Positions 33,920-42,539 of a stretch of 43,622 nucleotides of DNA are shown here, in pieces. A program made the position numbers and the translations under genes. The notes beneath the pieces are model-generated. The model did not search any database. It saw only the letters and a list, made by a program, of their open reading frames with translations, and was not told where the DNA came from. This stretch comes from Pseudomonas sp. Leaf48. GTDB lineage: Bacteria; Pseudomonadota; Gammaproteobacteria; Pseudomonadales; Pseudomonadaceae. Within the stretch, counting starts at the first letter, position 1; the number at the start of each line of letters is the position of its first letter. The stretch spans positions 12,377 to 55,998 of the forward strand of contig NZ_LMLH01000014.1 in assembly GCF_001421885.1 (NCBI RefSeq). Direction: 5' to 3'.

Positions 33920-34032
33920 CAGAACGCAATTATTGAATGTTCCCACGCTCGGGCTGACAAATTAGCCATGGACAGCGAAGCATCCCGGACCAATGATTAA
34001 CCTCAGTGACATCCTGTGAGTGTCGTGACCAG

Positions 34033-35532
34033 ATGAACATTCTCTACGATGAACGCGTTGACGGCGCACTACCCGACGTCGACAAAAATGAGCTGTTGCA
34101 GGCCCTGCGAACCCGCTTGCCGGACCTGGAAATCCTGCACCAGCAGGAAGAGCTCAAGCCGTACGAATGTGACGGACTGTCCGCTTACCGCACCACGCCC
34201 TTGCTGGTGGTGCTGCCCCGGCACCTCGATGAGGTACAGGGCATATTGCGCGTCTGCCATGAGCTGCAGGTGCCCGTGGTCGCCCGGGGTGCCGGTACCG
34301 GCTTGTCCGGCGGCGCATTGCCATTGGACAAAGGCGTGCTGCTGGTGATGGCGCGCTTCAATAACATCCTGCACATCGACTCCGCCGCCCGCACTGCGCG
34401 GGTCCAGCCGGGGGTGCGCAACCTGGCGATTTCCCAGGCCGCCGCGCCGTTCGGCCTGTATTACGCACCGGACCCTTCCTCACAGATCGCCTGTTCCATC
34501 GGCGGCAACGTGGCGGAAAATGCCGGCGGCGTGCATTGCCTGAAATACGGCCTGACCGTGCACAACGTGCTGAAGGTCGACATCCTCACCGTCGAGGGCG
34601 AGTACCTGAGCCTGGGCTCCAACGCCCTGGATTCCCCCGGTTTCGATCTGCTGGCGCTGTTCACCGGATCCGAAGGCCTGCTCGGGGTGATTACCGAGGT
34701 CACGGTCAAGTTGCTGCCCAAACCCCAGACCGCCAAAGTGCTGCTGGCGGCATTCGACTCCGTGGAAAAAGCTGGCCGTGCGGTCGGCGACATCATTGCC
34801 GCGGGTATCATTCCCGGCGGCCTGGAAATGATGGACAACCTGGCCATTCGCGCCGCCGAAGACTTCATCCACGCCGGTTATCCGGTCGACGCCCAGGCCA
34901 TTCTGCTGTGCGAACTCGACGGCGTTGAAGCTGACGTCCACGACGACTGCGATCGGGTGCGCCAGGTGCTGCAACAGGCTGGGGCCATCGAGGTGCGCCA
35001 GGCCAGGGATGAGGCCGAGCGGGTGCGGTTCTGGGCCGGGCGCAAGAATGCCTTCCCGGCAGTGGGCCGCCTTTCTCCGGATTACTACTGCATGGACGGC
35101 ACCATTCCCCGTCGCGAACTGCCCGGCGTGCTGCAGGCCATTGCCCAACTGTCGGAGCAATACGGCCTGCGGGTGGCCAACGTGTTCCATGCCGGGGACG
35201 GCAACATGCACCCGCTGATTCTGTTCGACGCCAATCAACCGGGTGAGCTTGATCGCGCCGAAGCCCTGGGCGGCAAGATACTGGAACTGTGCGTGAAGGT
35301 CGGCGGCAGCATCACCGGCGAACATGGGGTGGGCCGGGAAAAGATCAATCAGATGTGCGCCCAGTTCAACAGCGATGAGTTGACGGTATTCCATTCGGTC
35401 AAGGCCGCTTTCGATCCCGGCGGCTTGCTCAACCCCGGCAAGAACATCCCGACTTTGCACCGCTGCGCCGAATTTGGCGCCATGCACGTGCATGCCGGGC
35501 AACTGCCCTTCCCTGAGCTGGAGCGTTTCTGA
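34033..35532 (+). CDS. glcD: Glycolate oxidase FAD subunit GlcD
   Basis: Catalytic flavoprotein of membrane-associated glycolate oxidase (glycolate to glyoxylate). The start MNILYDERVDGALPDVDK at 34033 is family-like; an upstream in-frame GTG adds 9 residues without similarity. Of 499 residues, the FAD-binding type 4 motif VARGAGTGLSGGALPL is near 90-105, GGNVAENAGGVHCLKYG near 157-173, and the C-terminal domain contains GEHGVGREKI and FDPGGLLNPGK. The stop overlaps the glcE start (TGATG), so translation is coupled. Confidence 0.95.
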   Translation: MNILYDERVDGALPDVDKNELLQALRTRLPDLEILHQQEELKPYECDGLSAYRTTPLLVVLPRHLDEVQGILRVCHELQVPVVARGAGTGLSGGALPLDKGVLLVMARFNNILHIDSAARTARVQPGVRNLAISQAAAPFGLYYAPDPSSQIACSIGGNVAENAGGVHCLKYGLTVHNVLKVDILTVEGEYLSLGSNALDSPGFDLLALFTGSEGLLGVITEVTVKLLPKPQTAKVLLAAFDSVEKAGRAVGDIIAAGIIPGGLEMMDNLAIRAAEDFIHAGYPVDAQAILLCELDGVEADVHDDCDRVRQVLQQAGAIEVRQARDEAERVRFWAGRKNAFPAVGRLSPDYYCMDGTIPRRELPGVLQAIAQLSEQYGLRVANVFHAGDGNMHPLILFDANQPGELDRAEALGGKILELCVKVGGSITGEHGVGREKINQMCAQFNSDELTVFHSVKAAFDPGGLLNPGKNIPTLHRCAEFGAMHVHAGQLPFPELERF

Positions 35533-36596
35533 TGCGCGGCGCGGACGATGTCGACGACAGCCTCGTGCTGCTGGAGCAGGTCAATCAGGCGCTGGAAAAC
35601 GCCACGCCGCTGCGCATTCAGGGCTCCAACAGCAAGGCCTTTCTCGGACGCACCACGGCCGGCGAGATACTCGACACCCGCTCGCACCGTGGCATCGTCA
35701 GTTATGACCCGACCGAGTTGGTGATCACCGCCCGCTGCGGCACACCGCTGACGGAACTGGCCGAAGTGCTGGATGCCGCGCAACAGATGCTGCCCTGCGA
35801 ACCGCCGTCCTTTGGCGACAATGCCACGGTCGGCGGCATGATTGCCTGCGGGCTGTCAGGGCCACGCAGGCCCTGGTCAGGTTCGGTCAGGGACTTCGTC
35901 CTCGGCACCCGGGTTATCAGTGGTCAGGGCAAATTATTGCGCCTGGGCGGCGAGGTCATGAAAAACGTCGCCGGCTATGACCTGTCACGCCTGATGGCGG
36001 GCAGTTACGGCTGCCTCGGGGTCATCACCGAAGTCTCGCTGAAAGTCCTGCCAAAACCTCGACAGTGCCTGAGCATCAGCCTGGAGATGAACAGTGAGCG
36101 TGCCTTGCTGCAGCTGGCGCAATGGGGCCAGCAGCCGCTGCCGATCAGCGCCGCCTGCCACGACGGAGAGCGCCTGCACTTGCGCCTGGAAGGCGGTGAA
36201 GGTTCGGTAAAGGCGGCCCATGAACGCCTCGGGGGCCAATGGCTGGAGGATTCGTACTGGGGCGATCTCAACGAGCATCGCTTGAATTTCTTCGATGAAG
36301 ACCAGCCCCTCTGGCGCCTGTCACTGCCGCACAACACCCCGCGTCTGTCACTGCCGGGCCGCCAGTTGGTTGACTGGGGTGGCGCCCAGCGCTGGTTGAA
36401 ATCCGATGCCGAAGCGGCGTTCATTCGCCAGGTGGTCGACGAGGTCGGCGGCCATGTCACCTGCTTCAGCCATGGCCTGTGCGACACCCCGTTTCAGCCG
36501 CTACCCCCAACCCTGCTGCGCTATCACCGCAACCTGAAACAGCAACTCGACCCCCGGGGCATTTTCAACCCCGGGCGCCTGTACGCGGAGCTTTGA
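35532..36596 (+). CDS. glcE: Glycolate oxidase FAD-binding subunit GlcE
   Basis: The second FAD_binding_4 subunit of glycolate oxidase; all three subunits D, E and F are needed for activity in E. coli. The 354-residue protein has LRIQGSNSKAFLG (about 28-40), GDNATVGGMIACGLSGPRR (about 94-112) and a C-terminal DPRGIFNPGRLY. It overlaps glcD by one base and lies 3 bases before glcF. Confidence 0.95.
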   Translation: MRGADDVDDSLVLLEQVNQALENATPLRIQGSNSKAFLGRTTAGEILDTRSHRGIVSYDPTELVITARCGTPLTELAEVLDAAQQMLPCEPPSFGDNATVGGMIACGLSGPRRPWSGSVRDFVLGTRVISGQGKLLRLGGEVMKNVAGYDLSRLMAGSYGCLGVITEVSLKVLPKPRQCLSISLEMNSERALLQLAQWGQQPLPISAACHDGERLHLRLEGGEGSVKAAHERLGGQWLEDSYWGDLNEHRLNFFDEDQPLWRLSLPHNTPRLSLPGRQLVDWGGAQRWLKSDAEAAFIRQVVDEVGGHVTCFSHGLCDTPFQPLPPTLLRYHRNLKQQLDPRGIFNPGRLYAEL

Positions 36597-36599
36597 ACC

Positions 36600-37838
36600 A
36601 TGCAGACGACCTTGAGTGAACGCGCCAGCCACCTGCCCCGTGCCGCCGAGGCTGAAAGCATCCTGCGCTCCTGCGTGCACTGCGGGTTCTGCAATGCCAC
36701 TTGCCCGACCTATCAACTGCTGGGTGATGAGCTGGACGGGCCACGGGGGCGAATCTATCTGATCAAGCAGGTGCTCGAAGGCAACGAAGTCACCCATAAG
36801 ACCCAACAGCACCTGGACCGCTGCCTGTCGTGCCGCAATTGCGAAACCACCTGCCCGTCGGGCGTCGATTACCACAACCTGCTGGATATAGGCCGGGCCG
36901 TGGTCGATGCCGCCGTGCCGCGTCCGCTCGGGCAACGCCTGTTGCGTGAGGGATTGCGCCGCACCGTGCCCCATCCGCAGCTGTTCAAGGGGCTGGTCAG
37001 CAGTGGCCAGGTGTTCCGGGCATTGCTGCCCGATGCCCTGCAAAGCAAACTGCCGCGTCATACCTATGCAGCCAAGCCACGCCCGGTGACCCACCGTGAA
37101 CGACAGGTGTTGATGCTCGAGGGTTGCGTGCAACCGGGGCTGTCGCCCAATACCAACGCGGCTGCCGCACGGGTGCTGGATCGCCTTGGGATCGGCGTGA
37201 CCGCCACTGGCGAAGCCGGTTGCTGCGGCGCCGTGGATTATCACCTCGACGCCCAGGCCACAGGCCTGGATCGTGCTCGCCGCAACATCGACGCCTGGTG
37301 GCCGGCCCTTGAAAAAGGTGCCGAGGCGATCGTGCAGACCGCCAGCGGTTGTGGTGCCTTCATCAAGGATTACGGTCATCTGCTGCGTAGCGATCCGGTG
37401 TATGCCGACAAGGCCAAAAAAGTCAGTGCACTGACCAAGGACCTGGTGGAAGTGCTGCGCGACGAGCCGCTGGAGCAACTCGGCATCCACGCCAGCCAGC
37501 GCCTGGCGTTTCATTGTCCCTGCACCTTGCAGCATGGGCAGAAAGTCGGTGGCGTGGTAGAGGCTTTGCTAAGCCAGTTGGGCTTCAACCTTACGGCCGT
37601 TCCCGACGGTCATCTGTGCTGCGGTTCGGCCGGCACCTATTCGCTGACCCAGCCCGAGCTGTCCCGGCAGCTGCGCGACAACAAGCTCAACGCCCTGGAA
37701 AGCGGACATCCCGAGGTCATTGTCACGGCCAATATCGGCTGTCAGTCGCACCTTGACGGTGCCGGCCGCACTCCTGTGCGGCACTGGATCGAGCTGGTCG
37801 AAGCGGCCATGGCGCAAACCAACCCCGGAGAATCCTGA
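36600..37838 (+). CDS. glcF: Glycolate oxidase iron-sulfur subunit GlcF
   Basis: Electron-transfer subunit of glycolate oxidase, passing electrons to the quinone pool. The 412-residue protein has two [4Fe-4S] ferredoxin motifs, with Cys25/28/31/35 (CVHCGFCNATC) and Cys75/78/81/85 (CLSCRNCETTC). It also has two cysteine-rich CCG domains with GCCGAVDYH and CCGSAGTYS. The stop overlaps the glcG ATG (TGATG). Confidence 0.95.
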   Translation: MQTTLSERASHLPRAAEAESILRSCVHCGFCNATCPTYQLLGDELDGPRGRIYLIKQVLEGNEVTHKTQQHLDRCLSCRNCETTCPSGVDYHNLLDIGRAVVDAAVPRPLGQRLLREGLRRTVPHPQLFKGLVSSGQVFRALLPDALQSKLPRHTYAAKPRPVTHRERQVLMLEGCVQPGLSPNTNAAAARVLDRLGIGVTATGEAGCCGAVDYHLDAQATGLDRARRNIDAWWPALEKGAEAIVQTASGCGAFIKDYGHLLRSDPVYADKAKKVSALTKDLVEVLRDEPLEQLGIHASQRLAFHCPCTLQHGQKVGGVVEALLSQLGFNLTAVPDGHLCCGSAGTYSLTQPELSRQLRDNKLNALESGHPEVIVTANIGCQSHLDGAGRTPVRHWIELVEAAMAQTNPGES

Positions 37839-38239
37839 TGAACAGCAAAGCGGTGCTCTGCCAGAGCGAAGTCAGGCGGATCCTCGCCGCGGCCCGTGCC
37901 GAGGCGCAAAACAATCAATGGCCTGTGACCATTGTGGTGGTCGACGATGGCGGTCACCCACTGGCCCTCGAACGCCTCGACGGCGCCGCGCCCAGCAGCG
38001 CCTATATCGCCACTGAAAAGGCCCGCACTGCGGCTCTCGGGCGGCGTGAATCCAAGGGTTATGAAGATATGATCAACGGGGGGCGCTACGCTTTTCTGTC
38101 AGCGCCGTTGCTGACTTCGCTGGAAGGTGGCGTGCCGGTTGTCTTCGACGGCCAGGTGATCGGCGCGGTCGGAGTTTCCGGGGTCAAGGCTGAACAGGAT
38201 GCGCAGGTGGCCAAGGCGGGAGCCCAGTGCTTGAATTGA
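37838..38239 (+). CDS. glcG: GlcG / HbpS-like heme-binding family protein
   Basis: A 133-residue DUF336/HbpS-like protein encoded at the end of glc operons. In E. coli it is not essential for glycolate oxidase activity, and its role is unclear. It shows VVDDGGHPLALERLDGA (about 31-48), SAYIATEKARTAA and GGVPVVFDGQVIGAVGVSG, all typical. It is translationally coupled to glcF. No glcB (malate synthase) or glcC regulator follows in the window. Confidence 0.93.
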   Translation: MNSKAVLCQSEVRRILAAARAEAQNNQWPVTIVVVDDGGHPLALERLDGAAPSSAYIATEKARTAALGRRESKGYEDMINGGRYAFLSAPLLTSLEGGVPVVFDGQVIGAVGVSGVKAEQDAQVAKAGAQCLN

Positions 38240-38489
38240 ATAGCCCGCAAATTTGAGCATTCACCACACATCCCTGTGGGAGTCCTGTGGCTATTTTTTT
38301 TCGGAACACCGCATCGCCCCGTTGGGCTGCGAAGCAGCCCCGACATCTGCGATGCGCTAAAGCTCTTGTGAGTGCTACGCACTCAAACGGGGGCGAGCCC
38401 CCTCGCCACAAGGGCTGCTCCAACAGGAGTTGTATTGCTCAGTGGACCCGCTGACAAGCTATCAACCAGCCGAATAAGGAACCGCAAAG
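38240..38489. repeat. REP-family repeat region after glcG
   Basis: An eight-T run (about 38294-38301) follows a short CCACA/TGTGG stem, possibly ending the glc transcript. Then comes CGCCCCGTTGGGCTGCGAAG... (38314-38341), almost identical to 27381-27408, with its own GGGCTGC-GAA-GCAGCCC hairpin (38324-38340). It ends with AACGGGGGCGAGCCCCCTCG near 38386-38405, the same REP family as 24117-24256. Confidence 0.75.
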
Positions 38490-39377
38490 ATGACCCGTCT
38501 CACTGCGAAAGACTTTGCCCCGCAACTGCTGGAACTCTATGACTACTACGCCCACGGCAAGATAAACCGACGCGAGTTTCTCGATCGCGCGGCGTTGTTC
38601 ACCCTGGGTGGATTGACCGCCAGCGCGCTGCTGGCGGCATTGAGCCCCAACTATGCGCTGGCCGAACAGGTCGAGTTCACCGATCCAGACATCATTGCCG
38701 AATACATCACCTACCCCTCGCCCAAGGGCCACGGCCAGGTTCGCGGTTATCTGGTGCGTCCGGCCAAGACCACCGGAAAAGTGCCGGCGGTGGTGGTCGT
38801 GCATGAAAACCGAGGGCTCAACCCGTACATCGAAGATGTCGCCCGGCGGGTGGCCAAGGCCGGGTTAATCGCCCTTGCCCCGGACGGCCTGACGTCGGTC
38901 GGCGGTTATCCCGGCAACGATGACAAGGGCCGCGAGCTGCAAGCCAAGGTCGATCCGGAAAAGCTCATGAATGACTTTTTCGCCGCCGTCGAGTGGCTGA
39001 TGAAACACCCGGCCGGCAACAGCAAAGTCGGCATCACCGGCTTCTGCTACGGCGGTGGTGTGGCCAACGCGGCAGCCGTGGCCTACCCGGAACTGGGCGC
39101 CGCCGTGTCGTTTTATGGCCGCCAGCCGACGACAGAGGAAGTCGCCCGGATCAAGGCGCCGGTGATGCTGCACTTTGGCGAACTGGATACGCGCATCAAC
39201 GAAGGTTGGCCGGCGTATGAACAGGCGCTGAAGGCTGGCGGCAAGACTTATGAGGCCTACATCTACCCTGGATGCAACCACGGCTTTCACAATGATTCGA
39301 CACCCCGGTATGACGAGGCGGCAGCGAAACTGGCGTGGGAGCGGACGTTGGGGTGGTTCAGAAAGTATCTGGCTTGA
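38490..39377 (+). CDS. Exported dienelactone-hydrolase-family protein (YghX-like)
   Basis: A 295-residue alpha/beta hydrolase. An N-terminal soluble stretch (1-25) is followed by NRREFLDRAALFTLGGLTASALLAAL (26-51), a Tat-like twin-Arg plus hydrophobic segment, as in YghX proteins. The catalytic triad expected of dienelactone hydrolases is visible: Cys186 in GFCYGGG, Asp233 in GELDTRI and His264 in GCNHGFHN. The natural substrate is unknown. AAGGAACCGCAAAG precedes the ATG. It is convergent with the peroxiredoxin gene across a large palindrome. Confidence 0.87.
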   Translation: MTRLTAKDFAPQLLELYDYYAHGKINRREFLDRAALFTLGGLTASALLAALSPNYALAEQVEFTDPDIIAEYITYPSPKGHGQVRGYLVRPAKTTGKVPAVVVVHENRGLNPYIEDVARRVAKAGLIALAPDGLTSVGGYPGNDDKGRELQAKVDPEKLMNDFFAAVEWLMKHPAGNSKVGITGFCYGGGVANAAAVAYPELGAAVSFYGRQPTTEEVARIKAPVMLHFGELDTRINEGWPAYEQALKAGGKTYEAYIYPGCNHGFHNDSTPRYDEAAAKLAWERTLGWFRKYLA

Positions 39378-39406
39378 ACGGATGTCAGGTCGTGTGCAGA
39401 CCTGCA

Positions 39407-39464
39407 GGAGCCGGCTTGCTGGCGATGGCGCCCTTGAGTACGCCATCGCCAGCAAGCCGGCTCC
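39407..39464. repeat. Perfect 24-bp palindrome, likely bidirectional terminator (REP-like)
   Basis: GGAGCCGGCTTGCTGGCGATGGCG-type arm at 39407-39430 is exactly inverted at 39441-39464 around a 10-base loop. It sits between two convergent genes and could end transcription from both. Confidence 0.85.
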
Positions 39465-39482
39465 TACGGATGTGGGCAATGG

Positions 39483-40136
39483 TTACTTCGGCTGCGCGAC
39501 TGTACGCAGATAGGGCTTGAGGGTCTTGAAGCCATCGGGATATTTCTTTTTCGCATCTTCATCCGACACCGAAGTGGGGATGATCACATCTTCACCCGGC
39601 CGCCAGTTCACTGGCGTAGCCACGGTGTGCTTGGCGTTCAGTTGCAGCGAATCGAGCAAACGCAGCACTTCATCGAAGTTGCGCCCGGCGCTCATCGGAT
39701 AGATCAGCATGGCCTTGATCTTCTTGTCCGGGCCGACGATGAACACCGAACGCACCGTGGCGTTGTCCACCGCCGTGCGCGAGCCACCACTGGCGTTGGG
39801 GTGGATCATGTCGTAGAGCTTGGCCACCACCAGGTTTTCGTCGCCGATCAGCGGATAGTTGACCGCACTGCCCTGGGTTTCCTCGATATCACCGACCCAT
39901 TTGTTGTGGTCGCTGACCGGGTCGATACTGAGCCCGAGTACTTTGGTGTTGCGCTGGTCGAATTGCGGCTTGAGCTTGGCCAGGTAGCCCAGCTCCGTGG
40001 TGCACACCGGGGTGAAGTCTTTCGGATGGGAGAACAGGATGACCCACTTGTCGCCGATCCATTCATGAAAGCGAATCGTGCCTTCAGTGGTCTCAGCGGT
40101 GAAATCCGGCGCTTCGTCGCCAATGCGGATTGCCAT
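39483..40136 (-). CDS. 1-Cys peroxiredoxin (Prx6 class, LsfA-like)
   Basis: Reduces peroxides with a single catalytic cysteine. The 217-residue protein starts MAIRIGDEAPDFTAET with AAGGAGAT upstream; the longer open frame is rejected. Cys45 in DFTPVCTTE is the peroxidatic residue and the only Cys in the protein, so it is a true 1-Cys enzyme. The Prx6 C-terminal domain is present (LRLLDSLQLNAKHTVATPVNWRPGEDVII). It resembles LsfA but is not obviously that orthologue. The AKR gene lies 104 bases upstream on the same strand. Confidence 0.93.
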   Translation of the reverse strand: MAIRIGDEAPDFTAETTEGTIRFHEWIGDKWVILFSHPKDFTPVCTTELGYLAKLKPQFDQRNTKVLGLSIDPVSDHNKWVGDIEETQGSAVNYPLIGDENLVVAKLYDMIHPNASGGSRTAVDNATVRSVFIVGPDKKIKAMLIYPMSAGRNFDEVLRLLDSLQLNAKHTVATPVNWRPGEDVIIPTSVSDEDAKKKYPDGFKTLKPYLRTVAQPK

Positions 40137-40240
40137 GTTCGATCTCCTTGCAGTGATGGACAGGGAAGCCGCCAGCGCTACCGACGGCATGGACGCGAAA
40201 CAGTATAGGAGAGGATGCCGGACTCGCCGGCCTGCCTCGG

Positions 40241-41185
40241 CTACCCCACCAGCGCGATCAATTGCTGGCGCTGGGCATCGGTGAGCATCGGGCCAAAACC
40301 GGCCCCGGCGTTTTCTGCCATGTAGCGCGGCTTGCCGGTGCCAGGGATAACGCAGGTCACCGCCGAATGCGACAGCAGGAATTTCAGCGCCAGCTGCGGC
40401 CAACTCTTGATCCCGACTTGTGCGGCCCAGCCCGGTAGTGGTTTGTCTTTGAGCCGGCCGAGCAAGCCACCGCCACCGAACGGTCGATTGCAGATCACCG
40501 CCACCCCTTTCTCGCGGCACAGCGGCAACAGGCGTTTCTCCACAGCGCGATCATCCAGGGCGTAGTTGATCTGCAAAAAATCCACCGGCTCGGCCTTGAG
40601 TACCGCCTCCACCTCTTCGTAGGCCGAAGCGGTGTAATGGGTGATGCCGATGTAGCGAATGCGCCCCTCTTCCTTCCATTGGCGCAGGGTCGGCAGGTGG
40701 GTTTGCCAGTCCAGCAGGTTGTGGACCTGCATCAAGTCGATGCGATCGGTCTGCAACAGGGCAAAGGACTGTTCCATCTGCGCAATGCCTTCTTCGCGGC
40801 CCCGGGTCCACACCTTGGTGGCCAGGAAAGCTGGCGAACGCGGCTCATGGATCGACAGCAGTTCGCCAGTAGTCTGTTCGGCACGACCGTACATCGGCGA
40901 GCTGTCGATCACCTTCCCGCCTTTCTCGAACAACGCGCTGAGGACTGCCGGCAGGTCCTTGTAAGCAGGGTCCGATGGCGCTACATCGAAGCCGCGATAG
41001 GTGCCCACACCCACCACGGGCAAGGGCTCGTTGCTGGAAGGAATGACTCGGGTCAGCATGGTCTTGCCTCCTGTTCCCGTCGACGGCGCGGTTTGCGCGC
41101 CGGCCGGACCGAACGTGAAGACCGCCGAAACACCGGCAGCCAGCGTGAGAACTTCTCTACGGGTGTACCCCTCAGGATGGCTCAT
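40241..41185 (-). CDS. Tat-exported aldo/keto reductase
   Basis: A 314-residue AKR-fold protein starting MSHPEGYTRREVLTLAAG at 41185. The twin-Arg motif TRREVL is followed by a hydrophobic stretch to AGAQTAP, indicating Tat export already folded, probably with cofactor. AKR tetrad positions are visible in VIDSSPMYG (Asp, Tyr), LATKVW (Lys) and LMQVHNL (His). Near the C-terminus are the cofactor-binding-like CNRPFGGGGLLG and VIPGTGKPRYMAENAGA. The ATG overlaps the stop of the MFS-like gene (ATGA). A periplasmic AKR would need an unusual redox partner; the substrate is unknown. Confidence 0.88.
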   Translation of the reverse strand: MSHPEGYTRREVLTLAAGVSAVFTFGPAGAQTAPSTGTGGKTMLTRVIPSSNEPLPVVGVGTYRGFDVAPSDPAYKDLPAVLSALFEKGGKVIDSSPMYGRAEQTTGELLSIHEPRSPAFLATKVWTRGREEGIAQMEQSFALLQTDRIDLMQVHNLLDWQTHLPTLRQWKEEGRIRYIGITHYTASAYEEVEAVLKAEPVDFLQINYALDDRAVEKRLLPLCREKGVAVICNRPFGGGGLLGRLKDKPLPGWAAQVGIKSWPQLALKFLLSHSAVTCVIPGTGKPRYMAENAGAGFGPMLTDAQRQQLIALVG

Positions 41186-42459
41186 AAATCGTTCCTCACC
41201 AGTCGATCGGGTTGCGCTTGTTGCGCCTGTCGTCGTGCCAGCCAGAAACACAGCCAGCCCCAGGCCCCGGCAAACGGCAGGACAAACAGCGACACCAGGG
41301 CGAAGCCTGCGCCCATTGCCGCCAATCCTGCCGACAACCAACCGCTGGCGGCATCACCGCCGCGATACACCAGGGTTTCGATCACATTCTTGGCTTTGTA
41401 CTTTTCCTCGCGGCTGACCACCGTCCACAACACCTCGCGCGCCGGGCGCACAATGGCGAACTCCACCGCCCGGCGCAGGCCTTGGGCCAGGGCCACCGTT
41501 GTTGGCACGGGCGCCAGGGCCATGGCGGCAAACGCTGCCATCGCCGCCACTGGCAACGCCGCCAGCGCCCCGCCAACGCCAATCAAACGGATCAGCGGTG
41601 CCGTCAGCAGCAGCTGACAGATCAAGGTCAGGGCCGATACCAGCAAATCGACGACGGCGAAGAATTGCGTGCGGCTGCCCACATCAGCGTAGCTGCCGGC
41701 GACGATTCGTCCCTGCTCGAAATACAACAGGGTCGCGGCGCTGGTGTGCAGGAGCATGAACGCCACCAGCCCCAGCAGATAAGGCGAGCGCAGGATCAAA
41801 GTGACGCCGGCGAGGATGCTGCCGCCCATACGCCGCTCGTCCAGCACCAGGCTGCCGGATTGCGAGCGGGTTCGCGACAACAGCGCCCGATAGCAGCGCA
41901 CCGCGATTTCCAACAGCGCCGCCGCCGCGACGGTCAGCGCCACCGGGCCGAGACGGCCGACCATGCTCGCGGCCAGCAACGGCCCGATAAACGTGCCGAG
42001 GGTGCCGCCTGCGGCAATGAAACCGAACAGGCGTCGACCCTGTTCGCTGGAAAAACGGTCGACCAGCACGCTCCAGAAAATCGACACGATGAACAGGTTG
42101 TAGATGCTGATCCACACGAAAAACACCCGCCCCACGGCCACCGGGGCGATGTGGTTGGCGATCAACAGGCCAAACAGCAACATCGACAAGGCGATGAACC
42201 GGTAAATCAACGGTACGAAGCGCGTTGCCGGCAGACGCGACGCCAGCGTCCCGAACACCGGTACCATCAGCAACATGACAACAAAGGTGGCGGTGAACAA
42301 CCACTGCAATTGCCCGGCTCCGCCTTCGAGCCCGAGGGCATCGCGCAAGGGCCGCACCAGGTAATAACTGGCGAGCACGCAGAAATGGAAGGCGAAACCC
42401 AGCATCAGGGCCGCTCTTTCGGATGGCAGGACGTTTAGCCATTTTTCCACGCCGGGCAT
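41182..42459 (-). CDS. MFS transporter, Npt1/Npt2 (NTP/NDP exchange)-like
   Basis: A 425-residue protein with about 12 membrane helices. The N-terminal YYLVRPLRDALGLEGGAGQLQWLFTATF and C-terminal SREEKYKAKNVIETLVYRGGDAASGW segments match the bacterial Npt1/Npt2 relatives of ATP/ADP translocases rather than ordinary sugar or drug MFS pumps. Transport of nucleotides by free-living relatives is unproven. It is translationally coupled to the Tat-exported AKR gene by a 4-base overlap and starts divergently from the hydrolase gene at 42540. Confidence 0.82.
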   Translation of the reverse strand: MPGVEKWLNVLPSERAALMLGFAFHFCVLASYYLVRPLRDALGLEGGAGQLQWLFTATFVVMLLMVPVFGTLASRLPATRFVPLIYRFIALSMLLFGLLIANHIAPVAVGRVFFVWISIYNLFIVSIFWSVLVDRFSSEQGRRLFGFIAAGGTLGTFIGPLLAASMVGRLGPVALTVAAAALLEIAVRCYRALLSRTRSQSGSLVLDERRMGGSILAGVTLILRSPYLLGLVAFMLLHTSAATLLYFEQGRIVAGSYADVGSRTQFFAVVDLLVSALTLICQLLLTAPLIRLIGVGGALAALPVAAMAAFAAMALAPVPTTVALAQGLRRAVEFAIVRPAREVLWTVVSREEKYKAKNVIETLVYRGGDAASGWLSAGLAAMGAGFALVSLFVLPFAGAWGWLCFWLARRQAQQAQPDRLVRNDL

Positions 42460-42539
42460 CGGTGCCCTCCTCTTGCGCCAGCGTTTGACTACACTCTGGC
42501 AGCGATCACCCTATCTCCGTTGCAAGTCCCGAGTCGTCA

